From Thiocapsa roseilacustris (GTDB lineage Bacteria > Pseudomonadota > Gammaproteobacteria > Chromatiales > Chromatiaceae), in contig NZ_JBBWVE010000013.1 of NCBI RefSeq assembly GCF_041903755.1, forward strand, positions 62,001 through 126,000: a stretch of DNA of 64,000 nt, written 5' to 3'. The first letter of the stretch is position 1. Every line of letters starts with the position of its first letter. Positions 36,536 to 45,153 of the stretch are shown piece after piece. The position numbers and the translations under genes are program-made. Below the pieces are notes generated by a model. That model did not search any database. It was given only the letters and a program-made list of their open reading frames with translations, and was not told the DNA's origin.

Positions 36536-37834
36536 CTATCCAGATGACTCCACCGCCATCTCCCCGAGGACGGACACGACCGATGCGCAGAGCATCGCAA
36601 GCTCCTCGTCGGTGACGATGTAGGGCGGCATCAGATAGACGAGTCGGCCGAACGGGCGCACCCAAACCCCGCGCGCGACGAAACGGCGCTGGATCTCGCG
36701 CATGGACACGGGCGCGCACATCTCGACCACGCCGATCGCGCCGAGCACGCGCACCTCGGCCACACCCGGAAGGTCCCGGCAGCCCGCCAGTCCGGCGCCG
36801 AGACCGCGTTCGATCCGCGCGATGTTGGCCCGCCAGTCGGAGGCCAGCAGGAGCTCGATGCTGGCATTGGCGATCGCGCAGGCGAGCGGATTGCCCATGA
36901 AGGTCGGGCCGTGCATAAAGACGCGGGGGTCGCCCGAGGAGATAGTCCGGGCGACCCGATCGGTCGCGAGCGTCGCGGCGAGCGTGAGATAACCGCCGGT
37001 CAGGGCCTTGCCGAGTGTCATGATGTCCGGGGCGATGCCCGCATGCTCGCAGGCGAAGAGCGCGCCGGTGCGGCCGAAGCCGGTCGCGATCTCGTCGGCG
37101 ATCAGGAGCACCTCGAAGCGGTCGCAGAGCCGGCGAACCTCCGCGAGATAGTCCGCGCTGTAGAAGCGCATGCCCCCGGCACCCTGCACGATCGGCTCAA
37201 GGATGACCGCGGCCAGCTCCGCGTGATACCGCTCGATCAAGGCCGCAAACTCGGCGATCTGCTCGGGCCGACAGGGTTCGTCGAACCGGCACGCGGGAGC
37301 CGGAGCAAAGACCTGCTCGGGCAACACCCGGCTGAAGAGGTGGTGCATCCCGGTGACGGGATCGCAGACCGACATGGCCCCTTGGGTATCCCCGTGATAG
37401 CCCGAGCGGATCGTCATGAGCCGGTGCCGCTCGGGTCGCCCGGCGGCCTGCTGGTACTGGATAGCCATCTTGATGGCGACCTCGACCGAGACGGATCCCG
37501 AGTCGCAGAGAAAGACGTGCTGCAGCGACTCCGGAGTCAGCTTCACCAGGGTGTCGACCAAGCGCACAGCCGGCTCGTGTGTCAGCCCGCCGAACATGAT
37601 GTGCGACATGACGTCGAGCTGATCGCGCGCCGCCTGATTCAGGACCGGATGGTTGTAGCCGTGGATGGCGCACCACCAAGAGGACATGCCGTCGATCAGC
37701 TCGCGGCCGTCCATGAGCCGGATCCGACAACCCAAAGCCGAGCGCACCGCATAGACCGGATCGCGATCGATCGTGGAGGTGTAGGGATGCCAGGCGTGGG
37801 CCCGGTCGATCCCGAGCAGCTCGTCCTCTGTCAT
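36536..37834 (-). CDS. bioA: Adenosylmethionine-8-amino-7-oxononanoate aminotransferase
   Basis: 432 residues. Biotin synthesis: amination of KAPA to DAPA with SAM as amino donor, PLP enzyme. The N-terminal HAWHPYTS, the GMSSWWCAIHGYNHP segment, the PLP-binding DEIATGFGRTG and the lysine in TLGKALTGGY are present. The ATG at 37834 gives a normal N-terminus, yet the repeat element R5 ends two bases upstream, leaving no recognisable ribosome site. No other bio gene is in the window; biotin is needed by the OadA protein encoded at 13.7 kb. Confidence 0.95.
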   Translation of the reverse strand: MTEDELLGIDRAHAWHPYTSTIDRDPVYAVRSALGCRIRLMDGRELIDGMSSWWCAIHGYNHPVLNQAARDQLDVMSHIMFGGLTHEPAVRLVDTLVKLTPESLQHVFLCDSGSVSVEVAIKMAIQYQQAAGRPERHRLMTIRSGYHGDTQGAMSVCDPVTGMHHLFSRVLPEQVFAPAPACRFDEPCRPEQIAEFAALIERYHAELAAVILEPIVQGAGGMRFYSADYLAEVRRLCDRFEVLLIADEIATGFGRTGALFACEHAGIAPDIMTLGKALTGGYLTLAATLATDRVARTISSGDPRVFMHGPTFMGNPLACAIANASIELLLASDWRANIARIERGLGAGLAGCRDLPGVAEVRVLGAIGVVEMCAPVSMREIQRRFVARGVWVRPFGRLVYLMPPYIVTDEELAMLCASVVSVLGEMAVESSG

Positions 37835-37836
37835 TC

Positions 37837-38030
37837 TAAACCGCGTCCAGAGCGACCAGCGTCATTTTCATGTTGTGTCGGACTCAAGGATCTTTCCGAT
37901 CTTTGTCGTAACGCGGTTTAGAATTGAGTATTTTTTAATACTTTAAACCGCGCCAGCTCCGAACAGTTGTCGGAGCTGACGCGGCCAAGCCAGCCCAACG
38001 AACGATGCGGATCGCACCGGGCGCGGTTTA
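37837..38030 (-). repeat. Family A bimodular palindromic element, copy R5
   Basis: It fills the gap between two genes on the minus strand. The left end is two bases from the bioA ATG; the right end supplies the TAA stop (38030-38028) of the DUF3482 GTPase gene. Module B, an AT core (GAGTATTTTTTAATAC), then module A with a stem around CCAGCTCCGA. Confidence 0.93.
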
Positions 38031-39461
38031 AAGATCCGCACGACTGTCGATCTCGCTCACCGCCAGCCCGTGTAGGATGCCTCTGATAATGGCGCGACAT
38101 TCTTCCTCGCGCTCGGACTTGCCCTTCCTGGCCGCGTTGAAGAACCGCGCCAGGTCGCGCTGCTGCGCGGCGGGCAGCTCCTCGGTGAACCCGGCACGGC
38201 GGATTTCCTTCTCGGGAACCTTATCGGGTGCGTCTTCCTCCGCGGCCTGACGACCGTGCGACCAGTTCATGGCCCGCGCACTGTAGAGCACGATGCGATC
38301 CAGGAGGACGAAGGGGAAGCGTGGATTGTGAACGGGCCCGACCGTGAAACGCTGCGTCCCCGAGGCGCGCTCGATGTTCAGTTTGGCCAGTGCCTTGCTC
38401 CCGACGAACCCCAGGACGCCGCCGGTTGCCGCACCGATCAGCGCGCCGGCTCCGAAGGTATGCCCGGCTGTCGAGAGGTCGATGGTCGCTCCCGAGGCCG
38501 CGCCGGCCGCCATGCCGACCAGTGCAAGCTGTCGTTTGGACAGACCGAGCGCCTGACTCACCTCCTCCGAAAGCAGATCCTTGCCGAGGATCGAATCCGG
38601 GGGCATGTGCCAGACATGATGGCGAAAATTCGCGCGGATCTGCTCCTGCGCATTCGTCTCGAGCTGGCGCAGCCCGTCTTCGAACGCCCTGGTCACCTCC
38701 TCCTTGACACGCTCGCGGCCGCTCTCGAAGACCAGCTTGCCCTCCTTCACGGTCTTGGACGCCTTGTAGGTGAGCGCCTCCTTGAGCAGATCCAGGATGG
38801 TGGTGACGGCCTGATCGGTGCGCCGGTTCCAGTCGTGCTCGAAGGCATGGATGGCCTCCTCGACGAGCGGCTCCCAACGCTGATCGATGCTCTTGAGCGC
38901 CTGCAACAACCGCACGCGCTCGCCGTAGGTGGCGCGATGGGCGTTGAAGTCGCGCACCGAGTTGAACGCCTTAACGAGCGCATCGCGCCACTGGGTCATG
39001 TAGCGCGTGTTGTTGGTGAGGTTGTTGAGGATCGCCATGCGCGGGCGGGCGGTCAGACGCAGCAGCTCGATCTCGACCCGATCCTTCTCCTTGATGCGCT
39101 TGGAGCCATCGACCACCAGGATGATGGCCGCACCCTCGGCAACCGGCTCGAGGAGCTCGCAGTCGTGCGTAAAGAGGGGGTCGGCCCGATGCGCGGCCAC
39201 GAATGCCCGCGCCAGCTCGCGCTTGCCGCTTTGGGCTTGAAACCATTCCAGGATCGCGTTGGGATTCTGAAAGCCAGGGGTATCGATGAACTCGATCACC
39301 GGCCGCCCGTCGATGATGACCGGGTAGACGTTCGACTCGGTCGTGGTGCCTGCACGTTTGTCGATCTGAATCAGGTCGTTTTCGGTGAGGGTCGCGACCA
39401 CGGAGGACTTACCGGCATTCGGGTGTCCCATGATCGCCAGTCTTGGAATCTTCCCGGACAT
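38028..39461 (-). CDS. GTPase with DUF3482 domain
   Basis: 477 residues. The N-terminal GTPase domain has a P-loop GHPNAGKSS (about residues 12-20), a G2-like threonine (RAGTTTES) and G3 DTPGF; a clear NKxD motif is not visible (NNLTN occupies that area). The C-terminal DUF3482 part has long charged helices and a glycine/alanine-rich membrane-prone stretch (MAAGAASGATIDL through GALIGAATGGVLGFVG). The start overlaps the stop of the DUF2868 gene (TGATG), so the two are translationally coupled. The paired families are known as neighbours in proteobacteria, but their role is not known. Confidence 0.88.
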   Translation of the reverse strand: MSGKIPRLAIMGHPNAGKSSVVATLTENDLIQIDKRAGTTTESNVYPVIIDGRPVIEFIDTPGFQNPNAILEWFQAQSGKRELARAFVAAHRADPLFTHDCELLEPVAEGAAIILVVDGSKRIKEKDRVEIELLRLTARPRMAILNNLTNNTRYMTQWRDALVKAFNSVRDFNAHRATYGERVRLLQALKSIDQRWEPLVEEAIHAFEHDWNRRTDQAVTTILDLLKEALTYKASKTVKEGKLVFESGRERVKEEVTRAFEDGLRQLETNAQEQIRANFRHHVWHMPPDSILGKDLLSEEVSQALGLSKRQLALVGMAAGAASGATIDLSTAGHTFGAGALIGAATGGVLGFVGSKALAKLNIERASGTQRFTVGPVHNPRFPFVLLDRIVLYSARAMNWSHGRQAAEEDAPDKVPEKEIRRAGFTEELPAAQQRDLARFFNAARKGKSEREEECRAIIRGILHGLAVSEIDSRADL

Positions 39462-41863
39462 CAGTCGTCTCCATCCTCGTGCGGGGGCGCAAGCATCTCC
39501 AAGCGCAGATAGGGGTCGGCCATCTGATCGATCTTGCGTTGCCAGTCCGTGTAGTCGAACGGGCGCATCGGCGGCAGACGGTCGTCGTCGGTCGGATCGC
39601 CGACCAAGGCGAGCATGATCTGGGCGCGTGTCCCCGCCGCGACGCGCAGCTCGCGCAGGAAGCGCAGGCTCTCCGTGATCGGGGGCTGCGAGCCGTCCTC
39701 GATCACGACCACCCGAGGCGGCGGCGCCTGCCAGTCGCCGCGATCGAGGAGACCGAGCGCATCGTCGGTCATTGCGCTGCCGGCGCCTACGGTCGCCGTC
39801 GCCGCAACCCGCCATCCGCAGAGGTGCATCAGCATCTGCTCCAGACGCGGGCGGTCCTCGTCCTCGAGGATGTCGTCGACGTCGACGTGCAGCAGAAGCA
39901 AACAGGCGTCGGGGGCAAAGCTGGCGACGTGCGCGAGTGTCGACGTCGGTGGTGTCGGAGCGGCGACCGCCGGCGTCGGGGCCGTCTCGGGGGGTAGCGT
40001 CGGCGTCTCTGCGATCCGTGGCTGGGCCGTGGGGTGCGCAGGCGGCTTAGCCGACGGCCTCTCCGGACCCTTCAAGTCCGATCTCTTCGAAACCGCAGGC
40101 TGTGCCTTCGCCTGCTTCGGCTCGGCTCGCGGCGTTGCGGGGACCGCAGGCGCCGCGGGCCCGGCTTCCGTCTCGGCGGACTTTTGCTCGGCCTGTTCGG
40201 CCGTTGGCACGGGCTCGGGGATCACCGGTGCAGCGGGCCCGAGCTCCGGCACCGCTGGCCGCTCGGGCTCGGGCTCGGGCTCGGGCTTGGCCTGACGAAC
40301 CGATGGCGCGGCAGTGCGGTCGGTCTGACTTGAACCGGACGTCGCGACGACACCCTCCGCAACAACCGAAATTGCGTCGTCGCGAACCGTCGAGGACGCC
40401 TCGGCCTCGCGGGGCTGCGCCGGTTGCTGCTTGGGCTCCGGTGCAGGAGACGCTTTCCCAGCATCGACAGGCGCGTACACCTGCGCAGGCGCGAGCGGAG
40501 GTGGCGGAGCCGGGGTCGGCGCCGCGTCCCCCGGCTCGACCCATCGAACCAGTCCATTGCGCCAAGGACGCGCCGAGGTGGTCGGGGTCGCCTCGGCCGG
40601 GCCATCCGGTCCCGCGGGACGCGGCTTGCGCGAGGTCGACACGGTCGGGATCGGCATCTCGGCGCCCCTCTCGCCGCCCGGGCGTCCCCCGCTCGGCGTC
40701 GTATCGAGGCGCGGCGAGAGCATGCGGGCATAGAGCGCCTGGGTGCGGCTGTGCGTGAAGGGCAGGCGCGCCAGGATCAGGCGCCGGGCCAGAACGGACC
40801 CACCCCACAGCATTAACCTCGGCAGAAGCCCGTAGGTCGTGACGGCCAGGACGAGGAACGAGCCCCAGGATCGCAGATGCACGGGATCAGGTTTGAAGGT
40901 GGGCGTGGCGCTCGCCCAGTGCTCGAGAAAGATGCGCGAGCCGGCCACTTGCTCCAGGCTCGGGTAGCCGATGCCCTCTCCGAGCAGCCAGCTCCAAGGC
41001 AGCGCGATCAGTCGGGTCATGTCGAAGATCGTCTGCGGATGGACGTTCAGGGTCGAGCCCCAGCCGAAGGCCAGGTCAGTGAACCATTCCAGCAGCAGGG
41101 TGGTCAGGATGACACCGATATTGAAGGCAACCCCGAAGATCTGGGCCGGAATCAGCAACGGCAGATAGGCGACCGGGCCATAGACCGCGTACTGCGATTT
41201 GAGAAGCCCCTGCCGGGCACGCGCCTGATCCTGAATCTCGGCCGCAGTATGACCGATGCGTTGGCGCTGAAGCCAGCTCGCAGCCTTGGCAACGAGCGGA
41301 CGTACGACGTGCGTCAGGATGCCCGGCGCCGCGCCCGCGCCGCGCCCGCGCGCCTTGCGCAGCCCCCAGGCCGTGACGAGCGAAGCCACGAGCAGAAACT
41401 GCACGATGACCAACAGAAACAGATACCAGGAAACGCTGACCGGGCGGGTTCCGTCGTAGCTGAGCAGCGCGGAGGCCACGCCGATGCCGAGGATGAATCC
41501 GACGACCGCGAGCAGCAGGGTGACCAGACGCTCGGCGCTACCGAACGCCGCTCCCGGCAGGACCCCGCGCATCTCCGGAAGCTCTGCATTACGGCGTGCC
41601 GCCAGCCATCGGCGCAGGCTAAAGCGCCGATGTGCAGGGGTGTGCGGCGGCTGATCGCCGATCTCGGGCGCGATCGCGTCGAGGTAGAGCGAGCGATCGC
41701 GCTCGGCTAGGGTCTTGCGCGCCGACGGCTGCTCGCGCAGCTCGCGCTCGTCGGCATCCAAGTAATACTCGAAGTCGATCAGATCGGCGACCGTCCAGTC
41801 GCGCGCCTCATCGGACGCCGCGTGGACTTGGGTCGAATCGGCCGGATGATGTTTGAAATCCAT
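39461..41863 (-). CDS. DUF2868 membrane protein with long Pro/Ala/Glu-rich linker
   Basis: 800 residues. N-terminal cytoplasmic part (about 1-105), two membrane segments (about 112-135 and 143-168), a further pair (about 230-260 and 320-350), then a linker of roughly 240 residues rich in Pro, Ala and Glu (about 400-640, including EPEPEPERP), and a C-terminal domain with a Rossmann-like start (ACLLLLHVDVDDIL). The linker is far longer than expected in the family. It is coupled by a one-base overlap to the DUF3482 GTPase downstream; together they look like a membrane scaffold with its own GTPase. I cannot assign a process. Confidence 0.85.
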   Translation of the reverse strand: MDFKHHPADSTQVHAASDEARDWTVADLIDFEYYLDADERELREQPSARKTLAERDRSLYLDAIAPEIGDQPPHTPAHRRFSLRRWLAARRNAELPEMRGVLPGAAFGSAERLVTLLLAVVGFILGIGVASALLSYDGTRPVSVSWYLFLLVIVQFLLVASLVTAWGLRKARGRGAGAAPGILTHVVRPLVAKAASWLQRQRIGHTAAEIQDQARARQGLLKSQYAVYGPVAYLPLLIPAQIFGVAFNIGVILTTLLLEWFTDLAFGWGSTLNVHPQTIFDMTRLIALPWSWLLGEGIGYPSLEQVAGSRIFLEHWASATPTFKPDPVHLRSWGSFLVLAVTTYGLLPRLMLWGGSVLARRLILARLPFTHSRTQALYARMLSPRLDTTPSGGRPGGERGAEMPIPTVSTSRKPRPAGPDGPAEATPTTSARPWRNGLVRWVEPGDAAPTPAPPPPLAPAQVYAPVDAGKASPAPEPKQQPAQPREAEASSTVRDDAISVVAEGVVATSGSSQTDRTAAPSVRQAKPEPEPEPERPAVPELGPAAPVIPEPVPTAEQAEQKSAETEAGPAAPAVPATPRAEPKQAKAQPAVSKRSDLKGPERPSAKPPAHPTAQPRIAETPTLPPETAPTPAVAAPTPPTSTLAHVASFAPDACLLLLHVDVDDILEDEDRPRLEQMLMHLCGWRVAATATVGAGSAMTDDALGLLDRGDWQAPPPRVVVIEDGSQPPITESLRFLRELRVAAGTRAQIMLALVGDPTDDDRLPPMRPFDYTDWQRKIDQMADPYLRLEMLAPPHEDGDD

Positions 41864-42233
41864 AGGGATGCGTCAAGACTCCTCGGTGCTGGTCCCTCGG
41901 TGCTCTTCAGGCACCCCTCGATGCGTGTTTCGGCGGCCTGTTGCCGGCGCCTGGAGCCGACGCACCGAGCTTGACGGAGTGCTCGGACGCGACCGGTCGG
42001 TCATTCTTATCCCTAATCTCAACTCGGGTCGAGCGCAACGGCGGCCGACCATTGCTCGAAATATCCCACAGTCCGGCCTTCAATTCACGTCCACGACGTC
42101 GCTGCCCGAGCACATATCCTCCGCCGCGGGCGAGCGGCGCGCTCGTCATCCCGTCCAATCCCGTGCAATCCGTGCAAACAGGTGCCCGAGCATGGCATCA
42201 TCGGGGCTCCTCGGTGACTCACCGGAGCATGCC
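41864..42233. other. 370-bp divergent intergenic region
   Basis: It separates the DUF2868 gene (minus) from the small membrane protein gene (plus). I see no gene, RNA or dispersed repeat. It must hold promoters for both sides; I cannot place them with confidence. Confidence 0.4.
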
Positions 42234-42605
42234 ATGACACGCAATTCGAGCCCCGCCATACCGCGCCTCGCGGTCCTCGCCGCAGCACTCGTCGCCGGCG
42301 GCGCATTCCTGTACATGGTGAAACTGATGCACGACATCTCCGGGAATGTCGCCCTGATGGCGGGCGAGATGGCATCCATGTCGGCCGACATGGGCCGGAT
42401 GCGTCAGGACATGACCTCGCTCGCCCGAGACGTTTCCACCATGGGCCAACAGGTCGCCACCCTGCCCGCGATCGCCGAGGATATGGGTCGGATGCGCGTC
42501 GGCATGGAGCGTCTCTCGGGCATCGTCGGCGGAGGCGACCAGCTCCCCGTAGTCAACCCGATGGGCGTGATTCAGCAGATGATCCCCGGCAGCGACCGGC
42601 GCTAA
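42234..42605 (+). CDS. Small single-pass membrane protein with methionine-rich helix
   Basis: 123 residues. One N-terminal membrane segment (about residues 12-31, VLAAALVAGGAFLYMV) followed by a helix with regularly spaced methionines (SADMGRMRQDMTSLARDV), likely a coiled coil, and a short tail. The layout resembles the signalling helices of chemoreceptors but there is no methylation or hub region. I do not recognise the family. GGAG precedes the ATG. Its TAA stop is the first triplet of repeat R6. Confidence 0.7.
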   Translation: MTRNSSPAIPRLAVLAAALVAGGAFLYMVKLMHDISGNVALMAGEMASMSADMGRMRQDMTSLARDVSTMGQQVATLPAIAEDMGRMRVGMERLSGIVGGGDQLPVVNPMGVIQQMIPGSDRR

Positions 42606-42794
42606 ACCGCGTCCAGAGCGACATGCTAACTTTCGAGTGAGCTCGGAGTTTGGCGCATCTACGGGCCTTTGCGGGGACGCGGTTTAAAATAGTATATTTT
42701 TTATTGTCTTAAACCGCGCCGGCTCCAGCAGTCGTCAAATCTGCCGGGGCCGATCCCATCCAAAAACATCGCATACGGCGCTGGGCGCGGTTTA
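42603..42794 (-). repeat. Family A bimodular palindromic element, copy R6
   Basis: It starts with the TAA stop codon of the upstream membrane protein gene and ends 59 bp before the glgX start. Module B, AT core (AGTATATTTTTTATTG), module A in the sub-type with AAAAACATCGCAT. Confidence 0.92.
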
Positions 42795-42853
42795 GACATC
42801 GATCGGCGTCCCATCGGGCGACGTCCGGATGGCCTCACGTCAGGAGAACGACG

Positions 42854-44926
42854 ATGGCAAGATACTCGGTTCAACCCGGCGGCTGGGACAACGCCGGGGC
42901 CAGGGCGACGGATGGCGGGGTGAACTTCTGCATCTTCTCGCGCTATGCCGAGCAGATCGAGCTGCTGCTCTTCGAGACGGCAGCCAGTCCCGAGCCCTAC
43001 GAGATCATCGCGCTGGATCGGCAGGTCAATCGAACCTTCTTCTTCTGGCACATCTTCGTCGAAGGTCTGGGCGAGGGAGTCTTCTACAACTGGCGCATCC
43101 AGGGTGCCTGCGACACCCGCGAAATCGGGTGTCGAATCGATTGCGAGAAGGCGCTCCTCGACCCCTGGGCCGTCACGGTCGATGATCGGCTATGGAATCG
43201 CGAGAACGCCTGCCGCCCCGGCGACAACGTCGCCACCGCGATCCGCGCACAGGTGGTGCGCGACCGCTACGACTGGGAGGGCGACACGCCCCTGCACATC
43301 CCCCTGAACGCCGCGGTCATTTACGAGATGCACGCCGGCGGCTTTACGCGCCATCCCTCGTCCGGGGTCGCACATCCCGGCACCTTCGGTGCCGTGATCG
43401 AAAAAATCCCCTATCTGAAGGACCTCGGGATCACCCATGTCGAGCTGATGCCGATCATGGCCTTCGATCCCCAAGACGTCCCGCCGAAGACTGCGGCCAT
43501 GGGCCTCGAGAACTATTGGGGCTACAGCACCCACAGTTTCTTTGCGCCGCATCCCGGTTTCGCGCTCGATCCGTCGCGCGCCCGCGACGAGTTTCGCGAT
43601 CTGATCAAGGCCCTGCACCGAGCCGGCATCGGCGTGATCCTGGATGTCGTCTTCAACCACACCGCCGAGGGCGGCAACAGCGGCCCGACGATCAGTTTCA
43701 AAGGGATCGGCAACGAGGTCTTCTATCATCTGGATTTCTCCGATCGGCGCATCTATCGCGACTACACCGGCTGCGGCAACACGGTGAACTGCAACCATCC
43801 GATCGTCACGCGTTTTCTCATCGATGCCCTACTCTACTGGGTCCGGCAGATGCATGTGGACGGCTTCCGTTTCGATCTGGCCAGCGCCTTGGCGCGCGGC
43901 GAGGACGGCCATCCCCAGTATCACGCGCCGATCCTCTGGGCGACCGAGCTTTCACCTGCGCTCGGTCGTTCACATATCATCGCCGAGGCTTGGGACGCGG
44001 CGGGGCTGTATCAGGTCGGCGACTTTCCCGGATTTCGGTGGGCGGAGTGGAACGGACGCTATCGCGATCTGATGCGCAGCTTCGTCAAGGGCGATTTTGG
44101 CGTGATCGCCGAGGTGGCGACTCGGATGGCCGGCTCGAGCGATTTGTATCAGAACCGCGGGCGGCTGCCGAGCAATTCAATCAACTTCATCACCTGCCAC
44201 GACGGATTCACCCTCTGGGATCTGGTGAGCTACAACCGCAAGCACAACGAGGCCAACGGCGAGGACAACCGCGACGGCCACAACGACAATCTGAGCTGGA
44301 ACTGCGGCGTCGAAGGCCCGACCGACGACCCCGCGATCCTCGCATTGCGTCGACGCCAGGCCCGCAACTTCATCGCCATTCTGATGCTGAGCCAGGGTGT
44401 GCCCATGGTGCGATCCGGCGACGAGGTGCTGCAGAGCAAACAGGGCAACAACAACAGTTACTGCCAGAATAATGCCATCTCCTGGTTCGACTGGAGCCTG
44501 CTCGAGGACAACTGCGGAATGCACGACTTCGTCCGGCGCATGATCGCCTTTCGCCAGCGCCATCCGACCCTGCATCGCAGCCGGTTCTTGACCGGCGAGC
44601 CCGCAAGCGGTCATTCGTGGCCGGATATCGCCTGGCATGGGGTGGGACTCGCTTCCCCGGAGTGGGACGATCCCGCAGCGCAATCCTTGGCCTTCACGCT
44701 CGCCGGGATCACCGTCGACGAGCCGCCTCTGCACGTCATGCTCAACATGGGAAAGGTGCCGTTGGAGTTTGCCGTTCCGCGGATCGACGGCTGGTCCTGG
44801 CACCTGGCGATCGACACGAACCGCGAACCCTCGATCATGGATCGTTCCGATTCGAGCCTGTCGTCCGGGTCGCGTGTCCCGGTCGGACAGCGCAGCCTGA
44901 TGGTGCTCGAAGGCCGCGCCGCCTAA
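42854..44926 (+). CDS. glgX: Glycogen debranching enzyme (isoamylase type)
   Basis: 690 residues. Hydrolyses alpha-1,6 branches in glycogen already trimmed by phosphorylase. An N-terminal carbohydrate-binding module 48 (about 10-110) is followed by a GH13 barrel: VVFNHTAEG (region I), GFRFDLASALAR with the nucleophile Asp (region II), HIIAEAWDAAG with the acid Glu (region III) and FITCHDGFTLWD (region IV). A GGAGAAC site precedes the ATG. No other glycogen gene is in the window. Its TAA stop is in repeat R7. Confidence 0.94.
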   Translation: MARYSVQPGGWDNAGARATDGGVNFCIFSRYAEQIELLLFETAASPEPYEIIALDRQVNRTFFFWHIFVEGLGEGVFYNWRIQGACDTREIGCRIDCEKALLDPWAVTVDDRLWNRENACRPGDNVATAIRAQVVRDRYDWEGDTPLHIPLNAAVIYEMHAGGFTRHPSSGVAHPGTFGAVIEKIPYLKDLGITHVELMPIMAFDPQDVPPKTAAMGLENYWGYSTHSFFAPHPGFALDPSRARDEFRDLIKALHRAGIGVILDVVFNHTAEGGNSGPTISFKGIGNEVFYHLDFSDRRIYRDYTGCGNTVNCNHPIVTRFLIDALLYWVRQMHVDGFRFDLASALARGEDGHPQYHAPILWATELSPALGRSHIIAEAWDAAGLYQVGDFPGFRWAEWNGRYRDLMRSFVKGDFGVIAEVATRMAGSSDLYQNRGRLPSNSINFITCHDGFTLWDLVSYNRKHNEANGEDNRDGHNDNLSWNCGVEGPTDDPAILALRRRQARNFIAILMLSQGVPMVRSGDEVLQSKQGNNNSYCQNNAISWFDWSLLEDNCGMHDFVRRMIAFRQRHPTLHRSRFLTGEPASGHSWPDIAWHGVGLASPEWDDPAAQSLAFTLAGITVDEPPLHVMLNMGKVPLEFAVPRIDGWSWHLAIDTNREPSIMDRSDSSLSSGSRVPVGQRSLMVLEGRAA

Positions 44927-45115
44927 ACCGCGTCCGGAGCGAGATGCTCATTGTCGAATGCGCTCGACGTTTGGTGAATCCACGCCCCTCAGCGGGGACG
45001 CGGTTTAAAACAACATATTTTTTAATATCTTAAACCGCGCCGACTCCGACGGTCGTCACGTCTGTTCGGGCCGATCCCATCCAACAACATCGCATACCGC
45101 GCCGGGCGCGGTTTA
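44924..45115 (-). repeat. Family A bimodular palindromic element, copy R7
   Basis: It begins with the TAA stop codon of glgX and ends 38 bp before the gnd start. Module B contains an extra inner hairpin (CGCCCCTCAGCGGGG). AT core CATATTTTTTAATATC; module A ends GCGCGGTTTA. Confidence 0.93.
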
Positions 45116-45153
45116 ATCTCCGACCCTTCATCCGCCAACAGGGGAAACGCCTC

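Noticed and set aside
39462..39815. N-terminal extension of the DUF3482 GTPase
   Set aside because: The extra region lies inside the DUF2868 gene in another frame and is Arg/Gly-rich noise; the ATG at 39461 overlaps the upstream stop and begins directly before the P-loop.
41853..42233. N-terminal extension of the small membrane protein at 42234
   Set aside because: The extension has no protein-like pattern, and the ATG at 42234 has GGAG upstream and begins a standard signal-anchor.
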